A DNA stretch of 64,000 bases. Origin: Neoceratodus forsteri (Eukaryota > Chordata > Ceratodontiformes > Ceratodontidae). Numbering within the stretch: the stretch's first letter is position 1; every line of letters starts with the position of its first letter. The stretch covers positions 458,318,501 to 458,382,500 of the forward strand of contig CM028129.1 of the NCBI GenBank assembly GCA_016271365.2, read 5' to 3'. Shown here one piece after another: positions 21,191-31,303 of the stretch. Made by a program: the position numbers and the translations under genes. The notes under the pieces were generated by a model. The model had not been told where the DNA came from. It saw nothing but the letters and a program-made list of their open reading frames with translations, and searched no databases.

Positions 21191-21500
21191 TGCTGCCCCA
21201 AGCTGCAAGGTGCGAGTGGCACATGCACCACTTAGAAACAAACATTTTAACTGTGGAAGCTGCTCAAACACTGTGGCTAGCAACATACTGTAAGCAAACA
21301 AAAAGTAGTTTGCCTGAAAGTTTAGGTAGCGGAATCTTTGGAATATATAGGATAGTGTATGGTAGCCCATTCACAAAGACGAATCCTAAACGGTGAAACC
21401 TAAATAGCGCATACATTAAAGACACACCAGAATTACAGTGACACAAATTATTCAGTGAATTTTAAATGGTTACATGTACATTGCAATATAAGCTACTGTA
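21191..21500. other. Junction of satellite and second MULE
   Basis: Unassigned sequence. The motif GATAGTGTATGGTAGCC (about 21351-21367) resembles, in inverted orientation, sequences near 24890-24910 and 25185-25195, and may be the left terminus of the second MULE. This is tentative. Confidence 0.35.
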
Positions 21501-21559
21501 TTCAAACATGCAGCTGCACATTATAGGCTATACCACAGAGGTAATCAAAGTGCTCCCTC

Positions 21560-22311
21560 ACTGAATATCCTTGGACCACTTGCAACAGACACAGATTCAG
21601 ATCCGATAACAGTGGCACACGTGAGCAGCTCCGGCACCAGATACAAGCTGTTCCAAATGCACCTCACTAAACTGCTGCTCCTCTTGTAAGCACGTCAGCC
21701 TCCACATGTTGGGTGGCATGCCCCTAGATGGGTATTGAAGCCTTTATGCCACCCCTATATGGAATTATTCATCTTAACCTGGCCATTTAGTGTTGCATCA
21801 TAACAGTTCTACAAACCAATAGTGATCACAGGACACCTCATTTCTGACCTACTGAGAGGACAACCCAACCAGGTGTCCTCATAATAATTGAACAGTGGCT
21901 CAAGCAACTCTTCATGTTCCACAAAAATACTCCCATTTTCTAAGCTCTCCAACATGGACACCACATCATCTATTGGCACAACGCAAGCACCAGTAACATG
22001 CGCACATGCAAAGCAAAATCATCATTGTGCTTATAACATGCGTGAATAGCCCCACACTGCTGAACCTTCCTCCAGATAGCTTGGGAATAATGAAAAAAAC
22101 AGCCTCTCACTGTAACTGCAGGGAACACAGATACAAAAGCATGAAAAGCTGCCCTTTCAAAGTCCATCATAGCACACTGCGGATGTATGGTAGCACCCCA
22201 ACCCTTCAGCTGCATAAACATCCTCTCATAGGTAGCAGCGGTCCTGGAACACATAAGAACATACACTGCAGGGATAACATTCCTACCCCACAGGGTATAC
22301 AAAGGCTTTAG
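21560..22311 (-). pseudogene. MULE transposase, catalytic core fragment
   Basis: Frame 21970-22302 (110 codons) reads IPAVYVLMCSRTAATYERMF, then HPQCAMMDFERAAFHAFVSV, then RGCFFHYSQAIWRKVQQ and LHVRMLLVLALCQ. The M-D-F-E-x-A block is the second catalytic Asp region of MULE transposases and G-C-F-F-H-x-x-Q-x-x-W is family-typical. The D-G-T-F block that should precede it is not intact; the L2 inserted there. Downstream (21560-21960) decayed C-terminal blocks appear, including E-D-T-W-L-G. It is a closer match to the family consensus than the 15.7-18.7 kb copy in this core. Confidence 0.85.
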
Positions 22312-24153
22312 ACATAGCCTCCCTCATCTTGGATAATCTGCCATCTGCTGGCCTGATTCAGCCACAAACTGGTTTAGATCCTACCTAACTGGCCCGACAC
22401 AGTCAGTCAAAATTGCTGATTTCACCTCCCCCCACTCCAGATTAATGTTGGCGTACCCCAAAATTCCGTCCTTGGCCCTCTACTGTTCACCATATTCCTT
22501 AATGACCTCCTGTCAGTGTGCATCTCCTCCTCCATCCATATGTATGCTGATGATACTGTCCTTTTCTACTCTAGCCGGCCAATCACCAACTGATGTCACT
22601 TCCACAGTTCAGCATGACTTTGAGAAAGTTCAGCAATGGCTAGGCTCCCATCAGCTTTCCTCAACGCCAAGAAAACAGTCTCCATGACCTTTGGCACTAG
22701 GCAGAGAATCTCTAGGCTAACTGAATTTCCCTCCTTTCACACCCTTGATGGTTTTGATCTGGAGGACACCTCGTTCTTTAGGTGTCTCAGGGTCTGATTA
22801 GACCAGCACCTAAACGTCACTGGACACATAGACTTCATCCTGAAAAAGCTGCTCCCAAATTAGATGCCCTTTACAGGAACCAAAGCTGCCTACCTTTTCA
22901 GGCCAGGTGGGAATTGTCCAGAAAATTATACTACCCATCTCGACTACTGTGATGTAATCTACAGTGCCACACCAAAGACATCCTGAACCAGACTGGACAC
23001 CATTTTCAATGCTTTCTGTCATTTTACTCTGGATGCCCTTCCTTTACCCACCACTGTGATCTATATCATTCTCTTATTTATTTATTTTATTTATTTCAAA
23101 TTTGGATTTACAACCTTTGAGTCAAAGACTCGTTTACAAAGGCACCTCGTTGTAGGGAGGGTAGATAACAATTAGTGGTGGAGTACAACAATAGAGAACA
23201 TTACAGGTGAGATACAATAAAAAGAACCATAAAAGCAATTCCAATAATACAAAAGGTGTACAAAGGCTTCAATTAGTTACAGTTAGTCTACTATATAAAT
23301 AATAAGGTACCACTAGGGGTTCTAGAGAGAGATACCTGGGGGTAAAGGGGTGGTTGCTGGGGGAGAAGGCAGTCCAAAAGGACATTGTCTGTAAATTGGG
23401 CCACGAGGAGCTCTAGGTATGGGCCTCTAGCTTTTCATTCCCTGGAAAACTGCCATCTAGCAAACTGCATAAAATGTTATTCTAAATTCTGGTTTGATAT
23501 GCTTCCCCTTACCTTGCTTCCTCACTGTCCTCCCACCCCACTGCACCTCTGTCCCTCAGATCCAGTGACTCATGCACCCAAGCTATACCACGGCACACCA
23601 CCTCTATGGACCAAATGTCATTCTCCTATAGGTTTCCTAAGCTCTGGAACTCAATGCTTCATCAAATCAGGCACTCTTCTTCCCCATGGTCCATCTCAAC
23701 CTCCTCTTAACTTCCTCTCTCCATCCTGCAGCTGCTCCTAATTTCTTCTCTGGCTCCTTACTCCTCCTAATTTCCCCTCTGGCATCCCCATCCCCTTTCC
23801 CAGCCTAGCACTTAACATGAGGAGAAACCAATGTACTGTTACACTTTCTTGTCCATATTGCATGTATTAAGTCTGCAGTGCTGTTAATTTACTCTTCTCA
23901 CATCAAATCCCATGATTATCTAATGCTACTAACTGATGTATTTTTTACTCTGTTCATTCTCTGTTTCACATTACCTTTAGAAATGTGTTGTTGATTATTA
24001 GTACATATACTTTTCTATAATACTGCATGGAAATGTGTTTTATTTACTGTACTCCCATGTTTCCCTTCCCCAGGATGCTCCGTGAGGTGATCAATTTTAT
24101 ATTTTCAGTGTGCCTTTCCTGGTGAAACTTTTCAATAAATAAATAAATAAAAT
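22312..24153 (+). mobile_element. L2 LINE, 5'-truncated, inside the MULE
   Basis: Plus strand RT with frameshifts: NWFRSYLTGPTQSVKIADF (about 22369-22425), then HMYADDTVLFYSS (about 22536-22575) with an intact Y-A-D-D, LNAKKTVSMTFGTRQ (about 22660-22705), and DYCDVIYSATPKTS (about 22941-22985). It is interrupted by another L2 tail in reverse orientation (23072-23450) and resumes with C-terminal sequence MSFSYRFPKLWNSML (about 23607-23655). The 3' end is the run of AATAAATAAATAAA at 24133-24150. Confidence 0.85.
23072..23450 (-). mobile_element. L2 3'-tail fragment
   Basis: A T-rich start (TTATTTATTTATTTTATTTA) followed by TTTCAAATTTGGATTTACAA and GACTCGTTTACAAAGG closely matches the L2 3' end at 10925. 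It lies inside the plus-strand L2, in opposite orientation, and includes only 3' UTR and the last codons of ORF2. Confidence 0.7.
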
Positions 24154-24560
24154 GTAGGTGGACAGCACAGGACAAACTCTCTCTGTTCACCTCACTCGCT
24201 GCACAGTCCGTCGCAGCGAAGAGATGAAAGACAGGTGCCCAGCTATCGTGTCACTTGTGTGCGTGATGATCTGCATCACCACCTGGTCTATGGTTTCCAT
24301 TCTGTGTGTGCTCTCTCCACATGTCATCCAACACCTGCAGAACCCCTACTTTGGCAGCATCTGCCACATGGTTGTAGCCCTCTTCACTTCAACAACCTCA
24401 CCATTGATAGTATGCACTCGAAGTGACATCTTAGGCAATGGTTCTCCACACATCACCAGTAGACTTTTGGTGGGATAACCTTATCATGCTGATACAAGAA
24501 ACTGGCATGGTGCAACAGAGGACACCCTTTCTGGCTCACCAGGTAACACCCACCATGGGG
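24154..24560 (-). pseudogene. MULE N-terminal FLYWCH-type finger fragment
   Basis: On the minus strand, FLYQHDKVIPPKVYW then C-V-E-N-H-C (about 24510-24445) is a FLYWCH-like zinc-finger pattern (Y-W-x-C-x4-C). In a shifted frame, G-Y-N-H-V-A-D-A-A-K-V supplies the downstream H pair position. This is the same arrangement as in the other MULE. Stops and a frameshift are present, and the L2 separates it from the core domain. Confidence 0.65.
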
Positions 24561-24784
24561 GGCTATGCCCCTCAGAGTCCCCGCTATCTTTAAGATACTT
24601 TTCCGAGATGTACCTGGACATAGGGGCAGGTTAGCACCTCAGAGTTGCCATTTAATCCTTATTGCTGTTCATTCGGGTTTGCCATTATTACTTTCATCAT
24701 TATTCATTCACCTTAATTGAATCACCTTTTAAACGTCACTGTTATGACATGCTCCCATTCACAACTACACTGTTCTTACACTGA

Positions 24785-25174
24785 ATGGTTACTATGACAT
24801 CAAGGACCTTGAGAGTGAAACTCAAGTGATCTCTTTGATGTTATAGTAACCATGAGGTGTGAGAAGTGTGATGTTGTGTATCTAGGCTACCAACCATACA
24901 CTATTCTACTGTATGGTCCCAAAAAAATCAAAATCACTTACTTATTATTTTAACAAGCATCAACCTCTGTTGTCCATGACCCACACTTCTTGGCCATCTG
25001 CCCACTTGCCAGCTCACACGTGATGCTTCAACTGCCATTAGCCCTATCAACAGTGCTGATGGGGTTGTTAATGTGACATTCATACTAACACTGAATGAAA
25101 AGTTATTCTGCATTAGTATGAATGTCACTACTAGCTACAGAATGACTTTTTACAGTGTATGGATCTCCATACAC
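24785..25174. repeat. Cluster of four palindromes
   Basis: (1) GGTTACTATGACATCAA (about 24786-24802) pairs with TTGATGTTATAGTAACC (about 24836-24852), one mismatch, with an inner TTGAG/CTCAA pair. (2) ACCATACA and TGTATGGT at about 24893-24917. (3) GTGACATTCATACTAA (25073-25088) pairs perfectly with TTAGTATGAATGTCAC (25113-25128). (4) GTGTATGGA (25155-25163) pairs perfectly with TCCATACAC (25166-25174). They fall at the presumed right end of the second MULE. Confidence 0.88.
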
Positions 25175-25199
25175 AATAACGTTCGACTATACACTATAA

Positions 25200-25787
25200 T
25201 TGTGTGCATAGGTAATAATTCACTGCAGATATAAGGCATTCTAGATCACAACTTTTCTACTGCTGTATGTAAGGAGTGTTTTATACTTGGTCAGCATGGG
25301 TGTAACTATAATGCTCTGAGCAGTGTATTTGAACCCTGTTTTTTCTTTTAAAACTGATCTGTATTTTAGTGCAAGAAGTTTAATTCTCTGCTGTGTTATA
25401 TGCTGTTATTTTAAAATCTGGAAGAAAGGCATTAAATAACATTGCCATTCTAGGTTGTTTAATAGGAATGTTGCACTTTCTCAGCATTTGCACTGCAGAG
25501 TTCTTACTACAGAACAGCAATATGTATAATGAAAGTGAAATACATGGGTTTGATCATGGTGGTGAAATATTACAAGGTTGTGATTTTACAAAAAATAATT
25601 TTAACTTTTATCTTTTAAATTCTTAGGATATGGCAAGAATGGGACATTATTTAAAGAGGAATTAAATTCTGCCACTATGTAATTTGATCTTTACAGTATA
25701 TCAATGCTTTTGTTAGCTGGGGACATTTGAGTCAAACCCTGAACCTTTTTGTAAAGTTTCATTTGATCCAAAAAAAGATTGGTTTAA
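25200..25787. other. Unassigned AT-rich sequence
   Basis: AT-rich, no recognised gene. It may contain the 5' part of the LINE that starts to be readable at about 25790. Confidence 0.4.
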
Positions 25788-25859
25788 TTATGCAGGGTTG
25801 AGAGTAGCCACATGAATATTTATATATTGCAAACTAACTGCAAAATGGAGAGAATTTGA

Positions 25860-26280
25860 AGCTTGGATGACCACATATGCACCAGATATAATAACTATTA
25901 GTGAAACATGGTTAACTGGAAAAAGATTATGGATCAAGATTTGTTTTTTGCCTGGGTATAAAACTTTTAGACATGATAGGCTCAATAAATGAGGTGGTAG
26001 GATCTTGTACTATGTAATGGAACAAATAGAAGCATTAGAGGTAGAAAAAGTAAAAACAGAGACCTTACAGTATGTGAATTGCTTATGGTTAAAATTAAAT
26101 TAGGTAATACCAAACAGATATCCTTAGGCGGAATTTATAATCCCCCCAAAACTGGTGAAAAGGGGTTAGAAGAGTTAATAGAAATACTTGCTAAAAGGAA
26201 ATACAGTGAGTTATTAATTTTGGAAGATGTAAACTTAAATTGGCTAGGATCACAGAATGAGAAGTACAAACAATCTTTGT
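25860..26280 (+). pseudogene. L2-like endonuclease, first part
   Basis: Frames give APDIITISETWLTGK (about 25876-25920; catalytic S-E-T-W block), FLPGYKTFRHDRLNK (about 25950-25990), then after a stop frame 26079-26280 gives VKIKLGNTKQISLGGIYNPP and YSELLILEDVNLNWLGS. The last is the I-L-G-D-F-N-x-x-W block with G to E and F to V changes. The frame is interrupted at 26281 by the Ngaro terminal repeat. Confidence 0.8.
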
Positions 26281-26605
26281 CCTGGATTCCCCACTTTTCC
26301 CCTCACAAAAGACACAGACTATTGTTTGTCGTTGTGCTCAGATTGGCAATCAATTATATATCATAATTACATTTTCCATCTCATTGTATTTTATTATTAT
26401 ATCTTTCACTATTGCATTTTATTTCATCCATATATCTATCTCTGATTATCCCTCTTTCTTCCTCTTCTCGCTTCCCCAGGTGAAAACCTGGGTGCCTTCT
26501 TCTTCTCTTTTTCTGGTAGGTAACGGTGAGAACCCAGACCACTTTTCCTCCTTCAGCTTCTTCTTCTTTTCATCCTATTCCCCCTTTTCCCTCTCTGCCA
26601 TCCAC
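26281..26605 (-). repeat. Ngaro split direct repeat B2
   Basis: Starts CCTGGATTCCCCACTTTTCC and shares with B1 (26939-27270) the blocks AGATTGGCAATCAAT, GATTATCCCTCTTTCTTCCT and CTTCAGCTTCTTCTTCTTTT. About 120 bp of unshared sequence (26606-26724) separates it from A2. Confidence 0.88.
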
Positions 26606-26724
26606 CTTTGGCAGTCCAATAGCCATCCTACTGGTCAAATTCTGTCATCCACCTTTGACAGACCATACACACAGTCCTTTTGACTGTCTTCCCTCATGTT
26701 CCATAGTTCAGCGTGGGTGGGAGG

Positions 26725-26938
26725 AATCAAAACTTCAGAAAAGTAGCTGAACCACTCCTGTGCTGTCCATTATGTACCTCCTTTAGCCTCTCCCTTCCTG
26801 TTGCCTGCCTATTGTTCTGTTCTCTTGTTCCTCCCTTTCCTTCCTCCCCCTTCCCCTCTAAGCACACCATCTTCAGGTAAAGGGAAGGGGTGCACCAGGA
26901 CAACATGGTCTGCCCCTTAAGGGGCAACCTCCATTGTT
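26725..26938 (-). repeat. Ngaro split direct repeat A2
   Basis: Matches A1 at 38191-38404 over its whole length: ATCAAAACTTCAG, GCTGAACCACTCCTGTG, CCTTCCTGTTGCCTGC and AGGTAAAGGGAAGGGGTGCA. It joins B1 directly at CCATTGTT/CCGGATTCC. Confidence 0.92.
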
Positions 26939-27270
26939 CCGGATTCCCCCCTTTTCCCTCAAAAAAGACACAGACCATTGTTTGTTGTTGTGCTCAGATT
27001 GGCAATCAATTTATTATATATCATAATTCCATTTTCTATCTCATCGTCTTTTATTATTATATCTTTCACCATTGCATTTTATTGCATCCATATGTCCATC
27101 TCTGATTATCCCTCTTTCTTCCTCTTCTCGCTCCCCCAGGTGAAAACCTTGGTGCCATCTTCTTCTCTTTTTCTATTAGGTGATGGTGAGAACAGAGACC
27201 GCTTTTCCTCCTTCAGCTTCTTCTTCTTTTCATCCTATTCTTTTCTTCCCCTCCCTCCCCTTTTTTCCAT
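26939..27270 (-). repeat. Ngaro split direct repeat B1
   Basis: Second copy of B, adjacent to A2, roughly 90 percent identical to B2 by eye. It lies just downstream of the hydrolase-like frame on the element's coding strand. Confidence 0.9.
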
Positions 27271-27506
27271 TAGCCAGTCTCCAGCTTGCGTTGGACGGCT
27301 GGCTTTCCCTCAACTTAGGCTGGGGAACTTCTGTCTTTCTTTCTCCTTTTATTATTATTATTTTTTTTATATTGTACTGTCTGCATGTCTCCTCCATGCC
27401 TCTATAAAGCCATCATTTCTGTATTAAATATATCTATAGCTAGATCCAACAGGTGCACTCCATCTGACCTGTGAAAATCCTCTACCCACTCTTCCAACCC
27501 CTGCCA

Positions 27507-27960
27507 TTACTTGCCCTCCCATTTCTTTATCAGTGTTCCTACCCTTCTATTCATTTTCCTCATGGCCCTGTCTAAAGCTCCATGGCTGTATTCATGTCTC
27601 CAGACCCTTCTCAGGATCATATCTGACCAGGCAAGGAATACCCCTGGCCACCATTGTTGAATTTTCTCCAAATCCCTTTGTACCTGCATATATGTGTCCA
27701 CCCATGGTTTCCCCCAGTGTCATTGCCCCCTAGATGTAAGATCAGTAGGTCTGGAACTGGTTGCTGCTCTTTCATCTTTCTTAGTGTAGGAAGCAGCTGC
27801 GCCCATCTCCTCCCTTGGATGCCACGCCAAACCAACCTACATTTTCTCACATCCTAGTATAACTGTTTTCCCACAAGCTTTTTCTAGGCTCTCTTTTCTG
27901 CCCAATAAACTTATGAGTGACCACAGAGATCCATATTTCCTTGATCCTCCCTCTTCCTAT
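27507..27960 (-). pseudogene. SGNH-hydrolase-like ORF of the Ngaro
   Basis: Two overlapping frames. 27617-27850 gives PDLLILHLGGNDTGG, the G-x-N-D block III of SGNH/GDSL hydrolases. 27507-27701 continues in another frame with QQWWPGVFLAWSDMILRRVW and MRKMNRRVGTLIKK, the C-terminal pattern (W-S-x-M/L-x-P-R-x-x-W-R) I know from a hydrolase-like domain of vertebrate Ngaro/DIRS elements. Upstream, an I-W-I-x-x-x-x-H-K-F-I stretch sits where block I (G-H-S) should be. One frameshift at about 27660. The biochemical role in these retrotransposons is unknown. Confidence 0.7.
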
Positions 27961-28089
27961 AGGATTTAAGCAGAATATATTACTTAAAAGATGTTCTTGG
28001 TTCCCATTTGTAGTCCCCCTTTTTCTTGGCCTTCCCCCTCCCCCCTTTGTGGTCCCTTACCCGAAAACAAAAACGATGACATGTTAGTC

Positions 28090-28990
28090 TCTGTACTGCA
28101 ATGCCAAATATACCTCTTGTAACTGGCGGACCACCAGCTCCCTTTTTCCAAGATCTTGGTCACCGTCTTCCCTGTGGTTGCCACTGTGATGCAGCCCCTA
28201 TTCAAAAAGAGTGGGAGGAATAATTGTCTGGGTCCTCCCCCAAGAATCACATGCCTTTCTTGAGCATGGCTGTGACCTGATAACTGGTGACTTTTTGCCA
28301 TCCCCATGCTCAAATAAACTCCCTGTTCTATACCCACGCTTTGCAGCATAAGCCCACAAGGCTTTTACTGGGCACACTGTGTCATCCTCTTGGGACTTCA
28401 GGGTCATCGTGCAACCTTTACCCCTTGAACTTTCTTTGATTTCTTGATTAGTATGTGTATCTCCTTCGTCGCCCAGCTTATATCTTCCCATTGCAACCCC
28501 CCTTCTACTTCTTTCTTGCCATGTCCCACAGCCTTATTCACTCTCAGGTCCCCTACAAACACTACCAGGTAAATTGTGTAAAATAAACACGCTTCGTCTA
28601 TTGATCTGCAAGTTGCCGGTAATGCCCCTTTTAATTTTGCAAGCCACTGTTCCTCTATAGGTTGTCTACTATCCATGGGCCTTTGCTTCAACCTCCCCAT
28701 CCTTGCATCATTCTCTTGATCAACATTGACTTTGTTGGGTCCCCCATTTCTTAAGGCTGCAGATTAAGCTAATCCCCTAGGTACACCCCACTGTGTTGTG
28801 AGCTGTTCCTCTCTCCCACTGATCTGCTATGAACTTCCATAACTGTTCCTCCATGATTGGCCAACTTATCTCCATGTGGTGTGTTGTCCTGAATGTTTGG
28901 AACACCCACCATGCCCCTCCGTAGGCCCTCAAAGTCCGTGGTGCCCATGAGCTCGAAACAGCAGTTCAGCTCCTCTCGCCAATGTCCCAG
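28090..28990 (-). pseudogene. Ngaro tyrosine recombinase
   Basis: Integrates circular element DNA in this family. Visible in order: N-terminal core-binding segment APRTLRAYGGAWWVFQTF (about 28955-28900), catalytic domain frame 28404-28700 with YLVVFVGDLRVNK (first Arg, codon near 28544), frame 28198-28491 with KSQEDDTVCPVKALWAY, and frame 27984-28349 with LFLNRGCITVATTGK (position of the H-x-x-R box; His not seen, Arg present) and SASYKRYIW (Tyr nucleophile near 28112). Frameshifts divide it into at least three pieces. Confidence 0.82.
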
Positions 28991-29840
28991 ATGTTTGTTG
29001 GTATAGGTGTCTTCTGATCCTCTGCTGTTGGTGCCATCGTCCGGAAACAGTCCAGCTGCAGATGGGAAAGGCTGTCAGCTAGGATATTTTGTACCCCTTC
29101 TATGTGTTTGACCCGGAATGATGTGTTCAATTGCAGGGCCCTTAAAATGAATTGTCTCAAAACCCACATTACCATTTCTGATCTGGCTCCCCTATTGTTT
29201 AAAACTTCCACCACTGCCTTGTTGTCACACCAAATGTGACCTTCTGATTACCAGTTCTTCTCCTGACACCAGGTGCAGGGCCATATGGGCATGATTTGCA
29301 ACAGTGTGATATCTTTTACTTTCCCATCCCTCACCCAACTCATAGGCCATGGTGCTGCAAACCATCTTCCCTTCAAATAGCCTCCCATACCCAAACCCCC
29401 TGCCGCATCCATGTAGAGCTCAAGATCCATGTTATATACCCATTCTTCTTGCCAAAAGGAACAGCCATTATAAGTATTGAGGAACTCCTCCCAGACCCAG
29501 AAGTCTTTTTTAACTCCCTTTGTTATGTCTACCTAGTGGTGTGGTTTGGTTACTCCAGCTGTGGCTCTCGCTCGCCTTTTTGTGAAGGCCCTACCCAGAC
29601 CAACTGCTCTGCATGCAAAGTTCAGATGTTCCATGACCTGCTGCACCTGTTTTAATTGAACCCTTTTACTCCCCGTGACCCCTTTAATCAGCTCCTTCAG
29701 CTTCACCATTTTGTTGTCTGGTAACATAAAGACTCAATTCAGGGCATCTATTTCTATGCCTAAAATTCCTAAAACCTTACAGGGCCCTTCCGTTTTATCC
29801 GGTGCCAGCGGGACCCTAACTCAGGTGCTTTTTCGAAGCA
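28966..29840 (-). pseudogene. Ngaro RT C-terminus and RNase H
   Basis: From 29840 leftward: VPLAPDKTEGPCKVLGILGI (RT thumb), frame 29533-29727 (KLKELIKGVTGSKRVQLKQV), then RNase H. First Asp in LYMDAAGGLGMGGYL (codon near 29409). The Glu position of L-L-E-I/L-x-P-I is Gln here (LLQIMPI, codon 29296-29298). The third block W-C-D-N-K lies at about 29222-29233 and VKHIEGVQNILADSLSHL near 29115-29060. Stops separate the frames. The RNase H would remove the RNA strand during reverse transcription; the E to Q change alone should disable it. Confidence 0.87.
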
Positions 29841-30439
29841 AGCCCTGATTGTTCAGACAAAGTGTGCATATCTGTGCTCTGGGTTCAGTCCTGCCAATTT
29901 TTCTTCCCACCCGCCCCCTCCCAGGCCTCCATTAAATACTCAATTAGCTCTGCCCCTATAGATCTGTTTCACTGTATTGCTCACATTAAAGGCATAGACC
30001 GTGCTGCAAGCCACCCTCTCTCTAGGCACCCCGCCCATTTCTCCTGCACTAGCCTGCTCTGCTGAACCATGACTTACCTCCCCATTGTTATTTTATTTTT
30101 GCTCACTAACATCCTAACTATATGCTATCACGATGAAGTCCCAGGTTAAAAACCTACCCTGGAACATCTCACTGCTATTTATGTCGCACCCTTTCACTGC
30201 ACTGATGCTCATCCAAAGCCCACCCCTCCCTTTAATTACAACCCACTCCCCACTCACCTGCTTTTATTACCCTCTTCTCACATGTCACTCAGAGCATTAT
30301 CCCTACTATCTATTAACTGCCACATTAGACTGTACCATAATAGCACTAAAATGGTATCCCCTACCAGTACTATTAGCCGGTCACAACTTAAAAAAGCATC
30401 CAGATCCATCACAACAGTTACAAAAAAAAACTCCTGCTC

Positions 30440-31300
30440 CTTCTCTGCTCAGGAAGTGTAGAACTAAACCCAGGCCCTCTGTCAACGTTCTCCTCACCTA
30501 CCGAGTTTGCTGCCACTCCTGGCCTTAAATTCATGTTGGTCAACATTTTAAGTTTGCCCCAAAAATTTACCTTTTACAAGCTTGGACCACACACACTGAG
30601 CCGACCTCGTCATTACCACCGAATCCTGGCTCAAAAATACTATTACGGACCAGCAAATAACTCTCCTCAGCTATAATCTCTATAGGGCTGATAGGAATGC
30701 TGGGGGTGGAGTAGTTATTTATGCCAAATCCAAATTCACTATTAGTGACATCTTCTGCAATTCTAAATCTAAGGAATACAAAATCATATCTCTGAAACTC
30801 CACCTTCCTTCCAATGAAATTATTACAGTAATCAGCAGCTACAGTCCTCCAACTAGTGGGACTGAAATCATCAATGTCCTAAAATCCTTAGTTACAACAG
30901 TCAACACAGAAACACTGATACTCAGGGACCTCAACATAGATTGGCTCACACACAAATCGCATAGCCTGAAATGCCTTTGTGATGAACCAGGTCTTGCCCA
31001 GATAATTAGTGAGCCCACTAGGATTAACACCACCAACATTGCCAATAGTTCTCTCATCAATGTCATACTTACCACCCATCCCCACAAAATAGTATGATCA
31101 GCTGTTTTTTTCCAACAATATGAGCGATCATAGAGTTGTGGTCTGTACAAGACATCAAACCAAAGCCCGCAATCAGTCTAAATTCATAATCAAGCGTTCC
31201 TTTCATAAATTGAACACCCTGAGCTATCTGACCGACCTTAGCAAAGTCAAATAGCAAGATCTGAACCTCTCTAAAACTGTCGATGAGGCTGTCTCTAACC
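30440..31300 (+). pseudogene. L2 endonuclease (inside Ngaro)
   Basis: After the NPGP motif the plus strand carries decayed endonuclease blocks: LKFMLVNILSL (about 30520-30560), H-Y-H-R-I-L-A near 30610-30640 where T-E-S-W should be (TTACCACCGAATCCTGGC reads I-T-T-E-S-W in one frame), R-N-A-G-G-G-V-V-I-Y-A near 30690-30725, and I-L-R-D-L-N-I-D-W (about 30917-30945). No frame stays open for more than about 60 codons on the coding strand. Confidence 0.7.
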
Positions 31301-31303
31301 TAA

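Larger units (their letters stand above)
21345..25200 (-). mobile_element. Second MULE, interrupted by an L2
   Basis: Minus-strand MULE remains lie on both sides of a plus-strand L2 (22312-24153): transposase C-terminal half at about 21560-22311 and the FLYWCH/N-terminal part at 24154-24560. The far right (24780-25200) is an unusually palindromic AT-rich region that may be the element's 5' terminal portion. Termini are not firmly defined: a shared ATAGTGTATGG-like motif at about 21352 and at 25185-25195 (inverted) is the best candidate for terminal repeats. No target duplication was recognised. Confidence 0.65.

Noticed and set aside
26384..27427. Plus-strand ORFs rich in Ser, Phe and Leu
   Set aside because: They lie in the Ngaro B/A terminal repeats (TTCTTCTT-rich) on the strand opposite to the element's genes.
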